In this document: positions 55,127-64,000 of the stretch, piece after piece
Position numbering within the stretch: position 1 is the first letter of the stretch
Layout of the letters: every line of letters starts with the position of its first letter
Assembly: GCA_035578155.1 (NCBI GenBank)
Contig: JAPWDM010000003.1
Coordinates: forward strand, 69,742,142 to 69,806,141
Source of the DNA: Brachynemurus nebulosus
Lineage: Eukaryota; Arthropoda; Insecta; Neuroptera; Myrmeleontidae
Direction of reading: 5' to 3'
DNA length: 64,000 nucleotides
Program-made: the position numbers and the translations under genes
The notes under the pieces: model-generated
Database searches by the model: none
Seen by the model: only the letters and a program-made list of their open reading frames with translations
Told to the model about the DNA's origin: nothing

Positions 55127-55740
55127 CAACTTCAGAACCACTTATTGTGACATTATTACCCACTGTCAATGTGTTAATATTAAAAATGAGTGTATGTTAA
55201 CTAGTATGTAATTTAAGAGGGTGACTCACCACCTCTCCAATGTTGCTCAAACTGAATTTTGAAATCGAAAATTTTATTTCTACGATATTCCAAATGTCTT
55301 AAACTATTTTCCATCAAGAAGAATTTCTTGAACTACCCAAGTAGTAGGACTATTCGACACAGTCACCCCCTAGTTAACTACCACTAGACTTAATATTAGG
55401 ACATTGAGCAAAAACAGGTCAATTAGATTTTCTGACGTAGATTTCAAATCTGTAAACAGAATTTTTATATTGTTTAATTTTCATCCCCTTTTTGCAAAAT
55501 TAAACCTTAAATTTTAACCCCCAGCCACCCCTGTTGACACAATTTGAACGATAGATAGGTATGTCTTTAAAAAAGAGCAATACTGCCAATTTAAACTTTT
55601 GCTCTATCTCTTATCGTTTTCGAGATATTTAAAAAATTAAATTTTTACCCCAAATTTTGGAGGGCGATTTCACCCCTTCAAACCGTTTTTCCGCCGATAA
55701 AAAAAATACGTGTCGCTTATTTTTTAGTGTTCTACAATAT
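55127..55740. mobile_element. Fold-back family, truncated second copy
   Basis: Starting at CAACTTCAGAACCACTTATT it matches the core and right arm of 18236-19195, through CGCCGATAAAAAAAATACGT, then diverges at about 55720. The left arm is missing. Comparison shows the core is shared between both copies, so it belongs to the element. Confidence 0.82.
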
Positions 55741-57443
55741 ATCTACGTTTCATCAAAATCGATAGGTCCGGCCTCGGGCCCTTTACTTGTGAGAAAAATG
55801 ATGCGGACACCATGAGTCGTGAAATTTTACTTGGTTTAACATAAGATGTAATTTGGTAATGTTGTCTCTAGTAGGTACAGTTGCCTAATTTCCGGTACTA
55901 CTTTTCAGTTTCAGCAAAATAAAACTTCAAATTAATTTCTGTCGTATAAAATATATATTCTTATAATCTGAATTTCAATGTCCTGACAGTCAAAATTAAG
56001 AAATTTTTAACTAGACTTTGATGTTTGGTGACAATTATAGTTTTTTTTTGTTTTGGCCCTGTTGAAAAAAAGGGCTTGGGCGTACCTACCTGTCAAATTT
56101 AACATTTTTATAATCATGACTAATAAACAAATCAAGAATGCAAATAGATAAAATTTAAAGATTACAATTTTAAAATCAACAATTATTAATATTATGGATT
56201 TCAATTGTCACGTGTTTAATTGCGACAAATTTATACATTACGTAAGTATTTGTTTTGTGTCTATATTGTCAAAACTACGCAAAATATTTTAAATATGCAA
56301 TGACGAAATATTTGCAATTAGATAACTATGAACGTGTTTTGCCAGTTTTTCAAAATTTCCGAATTAGCAGTAAAAATGTCAATATATTTTGCTTTGTAAT
56401 TGTCAAATGTGTATTTGTAAGCTACGGAGTCTTAAAGTTTTTGCAGCTGTGCTAAATAATTTTCAAAAGTACTTGACGCAAGATTTTTTAAAATTATTTA
56501 TTTAATTATTTGCAAATTTTTTTTATCTTCATATATTGTTTTATATTATTGAATTCATTTTACTATTTTAAAGAGTGTTTATTTATTATTTATTAATATT
56601 TCTATATATATTAATCGGCTAATGAACTTTATGAATAATACAATTTTGTCTCTCAAAAATAATAATATCCTCTATTGAAAAAAGCGATTTATTATGGTAC
56701 ACCCTGTCTATACAAAAAAGAATGATAATGAGGTCAAATTCTTAATAAATGTTTTTATTGTTATTGACATCCAAAAATGTGTGGGTGTCCAAAATCTTCT
56801 CCACTGTTGATTGTGAAAATATTTGGCACAAGTGAATTCATCAGCCTACTTTTGGTAGCTAAAATTTCGTAACATTTTATTGTAAAAGTACACTGTGATT
56901 TTTTTTCAATTTGGGATTATGTAAAGTGTAAAAATCCTTGACCTTATCACACATATTGCCAACATTAACTTTTAGACAGTAACAAGAGGAAAAGAATGTT
57001 GCATAAGTTGGAATTAAAACAGAACCACAAACTTTTTTACATCGACATATAAAAAAGTTATATAATAATTGATAATGGTATTAAAAACGTAATTAGATAT
57101 TATTACTTCAAGCTATTTGTCAGATGAGCAACAACTAAGGTCAGATTTTTTTTAAGGAAAAGATTTTCTTTAGATTAAAATGATGACATATGCAATTTTA
57201 AAAATAGCTAATATTATATAATACACTTTAAATATGTACTTTTCATTCGCGAGCCAAGGAAGTCACAATTAATATTACAGTGTATTTTTCAGATGTTTCT
57301 TATGTACTTAATTAAAGAAATGTTTGAGGATAGAAACATTTTTTCAGCACTCTTACCATAATATTCTCTAATACAAACAGTTAATACGTTACAATTCATC
57401 GTATTCTCAACCATACGCTAACTTAATTTGGTTAAATTTATAG
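55741..57443. other. 1.7 kb without genes
   Basis: Frames at 56007-56204 and 56255-56455 have no domains. ACACCCTGTCTATAC at 56699 is an insect-repeat-like word. Confidence 0.5.
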
Positions 57444-58338
57444 TTAAGGGGGACCACTAGTGTGACCGCCTGAAAAAAGGTGGTTTTTGGGATTTTTTTA
57501 AAGAAAGCTACTGTATGGAATGTTTTAATATTTTAAGGATATATTCGTTGATATATAATAAATTCCTAATAAAAATTTTGGACCAAAAAATTGAAAATTC
57601 AGTGAGTTATTCGCGATCTCCCAAGGCTCCAAAAAAAAGTCCCTCCACTGCTGCAGTGATAGCGACCTTCAGAGTGCCTGAAATCAAAAAAAACCAAAAC
57701 GTCTATTAAACTAGACTAGGTATTGCACGTACCATGAACCTCAAAACGAAAAAAAAAGTTGAAATTTAACAAAATGGCGGAGTTTTTAAAAAAAAGTTTC
57801 AAATTTTGCGCGAAAATTTGATGATTTTTGGCCTGCAAAAATTACATTTTTATTCGATCAAAAAACTGGAGGTTCATGGCACAAAGAAACATATATAAAA
57901 GAAGCTGCTATAAGAATCAAATCGATCGGATGATTTGTCTTCGAGTTATAACTGCAGCAAATTTGAAAAATGTAGTTTTTCTTTACCTTACTTTTTAGTT
58001 TTAATCACTGAGCATTTTTACTAAAATTACTTACGATGTACTCTCTATAACGGTCATAGTAAAACTAGATGGGTCGTTTAAATGTGCCAGGGTCTAGCTA
58101 CTCCACAACAAGTGACTGGCAGCCACGTCCAGAAGCTCCCGAATTATCAACTTTCATACATTTCTCAGTACCTCAAAGTTAACAACGAAAATCAGAATCC
58201 TCTCTTCAGATGGCTGTAACTTAAAAACTATTTGAGATATGGACTTGAAATTTTAGTATGTTATTTTTACAGGCATAGACTATCGAAAAATGCAATTTTC
58301 CAATTTTTTTAAAATGTCACACTAGTGGTCCCCCTTAA
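57444..58338. mobile_element. TTAA-flanked non-autonomous DNA transposon (895 bp)
   Basis: TTAAGGGGGACCACTAGTGT and GAC at the left (57444-57466) is matched perfectly over 23 bp by the right end (58316-58338). Inside are MITE-typical phrases such as GGCTGTAACTTAAAAACTAT. The frame 57515-57709 (SRSPKAPKKSPSTAAVIATF) is not a known protein. This is the best-preserved of the TTAAGG elements. Confidence 0.88.
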
Positions 58339-59346
58339 CTGTTTACAAATTATAATTAAGATTTATTCCAATTTTTTTTCACTTATTATTACACGAGAGG
58401 TTTGTATTTTTTCGAATAAATTTGGGTTTGTCTGACGAAAATTTGTTGCCTAGCAATTTAACGCGAAGAACTGTCAACTAACAAAAACGCGACAGCGAAA
58501 CTGAAGCAAGAATTGTTTTCAGGCAAGAAATTTGAGTTGAAGAAAATTCAGATTTATTCAGTACAAAATATAAAACTTAAATGTAATACGGTAAGACAAT
58601 TTAACGAATAAAATAAATTAGTATAATTCATATTATTATTTAATAAATTGTTGCTATGGTTCTGAAATCAGTTAAGTTTACCAATACGAATTTTTATTTC
58701 GTTTTTATCGTATTTACCTACAATTAAATGACCAACGAAATGTTTTGTACCATTTTTTTCGCTGTAAAAATCTTTTTTTCCATGGTAAAAATGAAAAAAA
58801 CTACAATATTCTTATGGGACTGGATACACATTAGCTAAATTGTCTTTATAAAAAAAAAAAAACAACCTAATATTTTTGAAACGAACGAAAAGTTTTTTCC
58901 AAAAATTTTTATTGCCTTAGTAGTTAGACGATCAAAACAAAACTTATAATCGATACAGAAAAAATTATTTTCCATAATAAATATGTTAAATCAAGTTATC
59001 ACTTTTTTGATTCAGAAGTAATTGTTTAATTAGGTATTATATAACCACCTATTTGATTGGTAGTTTTACAATTAAAAATCAAATTTATAATCGATATGGA
59101 AAATTATTTCTTACATTAAAAAAATAAAAATAAAAATAAATCAATATACACTTTTTTTTTAATTTGGGAATAATTGTTTAATTATTATTTATACAATCAC
59201 ATTCTTGATTAGTAATTAGGTATTTTGTGCCAGCAAGGTCATATATAGATAAATCTAGAATAATAGTAAATGAACAAAAATTATTTTTTATCAACTGTAT
59301 CATCCTAAAATATTTAATCTATTACCGAGCCAAAGTTTCACTAGTA
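58339..59346. other. Unassigned AT-rich DNA
   Basis: No feature seen. Confidence 0.5.
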
Positions 59347-59956
59347 ATTGAAGAGGTGGATTCCAAAAGGCGCTAAGTCACTTTTTGCAATTTTTCAGGA
59401 AATGTAAAAAATTATCTAGGTAGGCAAATGTAGTAATCTGTTTAAATTATTTTCAAGTTCGTAGGTAATAATTATTATTGATGTTATTTATTTGTTCTTA
59501 TTTATACATATAATTTTCAATAGATTATATTGAAAAAAAAAACCTTTAAAAAGTTGGGTTGAGTTGGTTAAAATAAACCTAGTTTGTTTAAATACAGATA
59601 TATTTTATTCAAGAAACATTTTAAACAGTGCATTATTAGCTATTTCATTTGTTTGACATAACAGAAAATCTGTCTACAAGCAAATTTGGAAAAAAATACC
59701 AGCTATTATTGAAAAAAAAATGCAATGGTTTACGAGTAAATTTGACTTAGAGCGTTTTGAAATAAAACTGTCACTGATTTAGCGCTTTTTTGGAAAACAT
59801 TCCATTTTTCATCATTCATTTTACAGTAGACTAAGCTCATTTTGAAGGGTGGCACTACGAAAATCGTGTAGAGCTGGACTTGAACATTCTGTATCAACTA
59901 AAATCTCACATTAAACAAAAAATGACTTAGCGCCTTTTGGAATCCACCTCTTCAAT
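59347..59956. mobile_element. TA-flanked MITE with about 40-bp inverted repeats (610 bp)
   Basis: ATTGAAGAGGTGGATTCCAA and then AAGGCGCTAAGTCA at the left is repeated inverted at the right end with one mismatch in about 40 bp. TA lies on both sides (59345-59346, 59957-59958). Non-coding. Confidence 0.88.
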
Positions 59957-59958
59957 TA

Positions 59959-60649
59959 TAAACAACCACAAAATTTAAAAGTTTCCCTCATATTTGCCAT
60001 GAAAACTCGAAATTGTGTCGAAATACTGTAAAAGTAGTCAACTTTGCCTATTGGAGACAACTTTTCCAAACCACACTTTGTGTTTAAAAAAAAAATAAAG
60101 TTTAATGCTTCAGAATGTTCGTAACATTTTTCAGTGAATATTTTTAACAAACTGTTGGTGTTATATTAATTTTCTTGGCATTAGCAGCCCTTATTTCTTC
60201 CGATCATTATCATCTTCATTCGGTTCAAATTTAAACCGAAAATGTAGATAATGTTGGTTGAGTTTATGGTACTCAACAATAAAATTCTAGAACAATCATA
60301 TATTTATTTACACCCAGTTACCCGCATATAATTAGGTACTTATTAATAAAAAAAATTCTAAAAAACACTATCAATAAATCTTTTCATATCAAAGCACATA
60401 CACATACACAACAAAGACACCTCTTTTATTAACATGACATGTTAATTATAAATTATTATATGCAAATGATTAAAGTTATTATTTAATATCATGTACCTAA
60501 TTGAATAATCGATTGTTTTCAGTAAATTATATTTTAATTATTCATTCTGAAATAAAAAAAATGTACTAATCATGAATAATTGTATTAATTGTTGTTATGC
60601 ATTAAGATTATTATATAAGCATTCGTTTATGGGCCAAATAAATAAATAA
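59959..60649. other. Unassigned AT-rich DNA
   Basis: TTCGGTTCAAATTTAAACCG at about 60219 is a near-palindrome. No genes are seen. Confidence 0.5.
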
Positions 60650-61177
60650 TGCCGCTGCTACACGATGCTACGAACACCTTCCAACATTCGACGTTGGATG
60701 GTTCATAGCATCGTGTAGCCGTTGTTCGAACCTACGAGTGTCCAATGTCGAGCGTCAAACATTCGCATTTGGTCGTGTCCCGTTCGATGTCGGTATTCTT
60801 GCACCGAGTCAAAGGGATGCTTCGAACGTTTGAAGGTCAATGTTGGTTGTGTTCGTTGGTTGCGCACGACTCGTTCATGTGAAGAGAGACAACATCAGTG
60901 TATAACATTAGAGATAACATCAGACAGATAACATCTTCGTCACGTTTGTCCCAACACATTATACAAGAGAGACAACATCAGTGTATAACATTAGAGATAA
61001 CATCAGACAGATAACAGCGTTGTCGACTGAGTACCAACACATAATCATTCGTATTGGATCAAACATTCGACTCACCGTGTAGCAGATACATTCGTCGCAC
61101 CAACTATCGAACTTAATTGCCTCAAACGTTCGATCGAATGTTGGAAGGAACGTTCGTAGCATCGTGTAGAACCCGCT
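60650..61177. mobile_element. CpG-rich MITE with a 51-bp internal duplication
   Basis: CTACACGATGCTACGAAC followed by CTTCCAACATTCGA is found inverted at both ends (left about 60656-60691, right about 61131-61168). TAA occurs next to both ends. The interior is rich in GTTCGAAC-type words, unlike the AT-rich background. A 51-bp word starting AGAGAGACAACATCAGTGTA is repeated at 60883-60933 and 60966-61016. The frames at 60722-60931 and 60959-61162 reflect this composition. Confidence 0.8.
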
Positions 61178-61319
61178 TAATCCGTATTTTCCTAATTTTT
61201 TTTTAAGAAAATTTCGAGAAAATTTTCTTTGATGTTAAACTGCTTACTGGATTTTACTTTTTAGTAGAAAGATGATCATTTCAAATTATGAGGACATTGA
61301 AGGACACTGATACTTCTCA

Positions 61320-61570
61320 AATTAGGCTTTATTAAAGTGATTTGAATAAATTGGTTGGTCGAATTAAGATAATTTGGGGCGAGGCATAACCTTTTTATTA
61401 GTATGACTGATTTGACAAAGATCAGTTTTCTTGTAGTCCCACGTATCCAATTTTGGTAAAAATGAAAATTTATCATTCGCTTCCAGCTTCATCATTCCAC
61501 CATCTTAGTTACGGTTTTTAAGACACTGAAAACTTTTTTGGTAAGCCTGATGATATTATCAAATTTAAAC
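61320..61570. repeat. TGACGTCA repeat family, copy 4 (degenerate)
   Basis: Block order as in copy 3: AAAGTGATTTGAATAAATTG, CCAATTTTGGTAAAAATGAA, ATTCGCTTCCAGC, and TTGGTAAGCCTGATGA where other copies have the TGACGTCA palindrome. Confidence 0.65.
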
Positions 61571-61596
61571 GTATTCCATTCAGGAGAAGAGATCAT

Positions 61597-62020
61597 AATT
61601 GAAGGGTACAGGGGAAAAACGAACAGAGTGACAAAAAGTAAATTTTTCACGGCAGCGTTTTTAAAGTTTGGATCATGTATTATAGGCGCATTTTTCAAGA
61701 TAAAAATTTTTTGCCTGAAAACCACGCATAGGATCTGGTTCAAACTTTCGGTGGTTATTGCTAATATAGTAAGCTAGAAAACGCCATGCGAGCAGAAAAT
61801 AGACGGCTAGCCGTTTTCACGAAATTTGACATCGAATTATTATATGCGCATTTTTCAGCAAAAAAATTTGGTTCTTCCCCTGCATATCACGGACTATGTT
61901 CGATTTTCATGTGTAATGTTATCACGTGGTCAATATTCTGCATACTGCCAACATATCTGCATGGATTTTGGCATTTTTTACTTTTTGCGACTGTTCGTTT
62001 TTCTCCTGTACCCTTCAATT
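61597..62020. mobile_element. MITE with AATTGAAGGGTACAGG ends
   Basis: AATTGAAGGGTACAGGGGAA and AAACGAACAG on the left recur inverted on the right (GGTACAGGAGAAAAACGAAC). Inside, GCGCATTTTTCA is directly repeated (61686 and 61848). Weaker similarity of the ends may extend to about 61575 and 62045. The frames 61538-61777, 61786-62049 and 61826-62068 span these repeats. Confidence 0.72.
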
Positions 62021-62045
62021 CCCATGACCACCCCCGGTACCTACG

Positions 62046-63440
62046 CTGAAGGCACTGCATTTTTTTAGCGTAATTTAATAGACTATTAGTTTAGAGCTTA
62101 ATTTGTTGGGTGCAACAACACCAGACGAAATGTGTTTTATAATTTAAGTAAATAGAAAATTTCATATAATTTGTTGTAATGTACATCTTATTTAAATAAG
62201 ATTTAAATTAAATAGAGTAAAAAATGCATTGTACCAATCTTGTATAATTCTGTTTTTATTATAATTATAGATACGTTTATCAAAGTTGGTCCATTTTTGG
62301 TTTGCACTGAAGAGAATTGTATTTTGGCTAGTGTCCAGTTCAAACGGTAACAGTTAGATAAAAGAATTTAATAAGCATTTGTAAATTATTTTTCGTAATT
62401 TTCTTAAATGAAAATTTCTTTATTAAATTTCAAAATTCATTTTAATATTGAAGATGATTCATTGTATTGCAATCCTGTATTTTTGAAATATCTTTTTGAA
62501 GTCTCTTCATTTAACTTCTCTTCAGATTTTACTAAAGTTTATCTGTGAAATTTTTTTTTAAATTAAAATTAAAAAATTGTAATAGTGGTTGCACCTTTGA
62601 GGAAATTGCTGCTAGCCTGTGTTCTAGCTTTTGATTTTATTTTAGCTTTAATCTTTTATTTTTGATTTAAATAAGGAAACCATTTTTTCCCATCAATTGC
62701 TGTTTCATAAATGTTCGCATTTTTAAAATATCTGTTTCTTTTTTATCTTTTTCTAAGATGCGCGGACTGAAGAGATGGGCTAGTTACTGTTAAGGTAAAA
62801 GAGTAGATTTTCATTTATACAGAATTAACTGTTCTATGGTTCAATTTGTTTGAAAGACCAATTTTAAGTATTCAATCTATGATCGCAGATGATAAAGCAA
62901 ATATGTATTTTTCCTCACACTTTCTGATAAATAAAACTATTTCAATATAAATACATCATCACATAATTCCCCTCTCTCTCTTTCACCGTCCCATTATTTG
63001 TCACATTGTTGTCATACAGGTAAATCAAATAAAGATAACACTTAATAATTAATTAAATTTTATTATATTTAATATCTATTGGTGTACATATTAATAAAAG
63101 GTATACATTAACATCAACATCAGTTAGTGATAAGAATAATTATAACAATTAATTGAAGTGTTTATTATATGTTTAAGTTATATGTTTAAGTTATATTTTT
63201 AGTCGTTCATTTCAATTTTTGAACAAATAAATTTATGCAAAATTAATATCTTATGATATTATCAAAAATAAAACCTATTTTTGAGTATGCTCGGAAGTAG
63301 CGATTCCTGCTTAAGTATTGGTAGTTTCGTTTATAATTTTGTATCCTAATTACATATCGGTAACAAAAATTGGAATTAAAAATCAGTTAATTTAGTCTCG
63401 AATATTAAGCACGATTATCTATCGGAATGGATTAATATTT
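62046..63440. other. 1.4 kb without genes
   Basis: AT-rich. A CTCTCTCTCTTTC tract near 62972 and TTGTTGTCATACAG/GTAAAT at about 63008-63025 form a weak acceptor-donor junction on the plus strand. Confidence 0.45.
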
Positions 63441-63445
63441 GACGA

Positions 63446-63510
63446 GGGTCTGTGGTCTAATTAAGAAGGTGTTTAGCTGGTTTTCAAAAGTTCCTAAATT
63501 CGAATTCCAA
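63446..63510 (+). other. tRNA-like internal-promoter arrangement (possible SINE head)
   Basis: TGGTCTAATTAAG (from 63453) fits an A-box and AATTCGAATTCC (from 63497) fits a degenerate B-box, 44 bases apart as in a tRNA. The acceptor ends do not pair, so it is not a functional tRNA gene. It could be a decayed tRNA pseudogene or SINE head, or chance. Confidence 0.2.
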
Positions 63511-63556
63511 CAAATATTGATTCAAATATTCAAAATAGACAGTTTCATCGGACCCT

Positions 63557-63979
63557 TTAGGCCCGATCCATATTAACGCTCCGCTCTCAGTACGATATCG
63601 CTACGCTCCCGATTCGATAAAATATTCTTACAAAAGAAACAATGAGTATATTCACATCATCGCTTCGATATCAGTCGCGGTCCAGTCCCGCTCCAATACC
63701 AATACCACTCAGGTAATATTTTATCGGAGCGATATCAGACTTTGTATGACTTGTACCTATAATGTAAACACTTTTTTGATTCCACTCCACACCGCTTGCA
63801 TTCAGTTGTTATAAAAAGATGTTTGTATCGAATTGCGAGCGTACCGTGAGCGGCGAATGGAGAACGAATAAGTACCAGCATGATATCAGCACTGTAATGT
63901 GAACACAACAAGATTATATCAGAGCGAGACCGAAGCGGGAGTGTACCGATATCGGCACTATAGTGTGAATCGGGTTTAA
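63557..63979. mobile_element. CpG-rich MITE with CCCGAT ends
   Basis: TTTAGGCCCGATCCATATTA on the left matches the inverted right end TTTAAACCCGATTCACACTA, and CGATATCG with an ACGCTCCCG / ACACTCCCG block continues the similarity inward after an offset of a few bases. The interior carries several GATATCG and GCGAGACCG-like words. The frame 63735-63992 lies in it. Confidence 0.7.
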
Positions 63980-64000
63980 AAAAACCAGTCAAGAGCCATT

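Noticed and set aside
60880..61016. Short CRISPR-like array
   Set aside because: Only two copies of a 51-bp word without spacer regularity, inside a eukaryotic MITE.
61786..62049. 87-codon plus frame with several hydrophobic segments
   Set aside because: Lies in a MITE and includes its right inverted repeat; an overlapping frame in another phase is equally open.

Overview
The window looks like nuclear DNA of an arthropod, most likely an insect. It is strongly A+T rich by eye. It has no compact genes, operons or bacterial-type signals, the open frames are short, and it is crowded with relics of cut-and-paste DNA transposons of kinds common in insects (hAT, PIF/Harbinger, pogo/Tigger, TTAA-target elements). 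I cannot name the species. I see no complete protein-coding gene, no rRNA, no intact tRNA and no CRISPR array. The most economical reading is intergenic or very long intronic DNA.

Layout. 0-10 kb: a decayed repeat carrying a PHD-like zinc-finger remnant (second copy at 40 kb), a TTAA-flanked element (1562-2431), a MITE at 6.0-7.0 kb (second copy at 34.6 kb), and a dispersed repeat around a TGACGTCA motif interrupted by a 335-bp hairpin. 10-20 kb: a TTAA element, a complete non-autonomous hAT element with 8-bp duplications and a broken BED-finger transposase start (13140-13869), a TTAA element nested in a TA-target MITE (14020-15198), a hAT MITE (17083-17443) and a fold-back element (18236-19195). 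20-30 kb: a Tigger-like element keeping the transposase tail, a hAT MITE of TCGACTAA-type repeats, a TTAA element, a long fold-back, a recursive-splice-like site at 27996/27997, and three copies of a repeat beginning CCCCTGTCGCAG. 30-42 kb: a PIF/Harbinger derivative in which transposase and MADF accessory-gene fragments face each other, a probable hAT element holding nested repeats, and a hAT MITE built of TCTTGG repeats. 42-64 kb: two modest candidate coding segments (42169-42396; 52023-52199), several TA- or TAA-target MITEs, a miRNA-like hairpin at 53.25 kb, perfect palindromes, and CpG-rich MITEs at 60.7 and 63.6 kb.

The genes do not work together as a pathway. The coherent picture is a transposon graveyard in which most elements have lost their coding middle but keep the ends that a transposase would recognise. 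Transposase remnants (BED finger, Harbinger N-terminus, MADF partner, Tigger tail, PHD finger) identify some source families. Three hAT MITEs share TAGKGATG ends but carry three different short internal repeats. The possible host-gene signals (micro-exon, recursive splice site, terminal exon, hairpin RNA) are all plus-strand candidates and would fit one very large gene, but that is inference.
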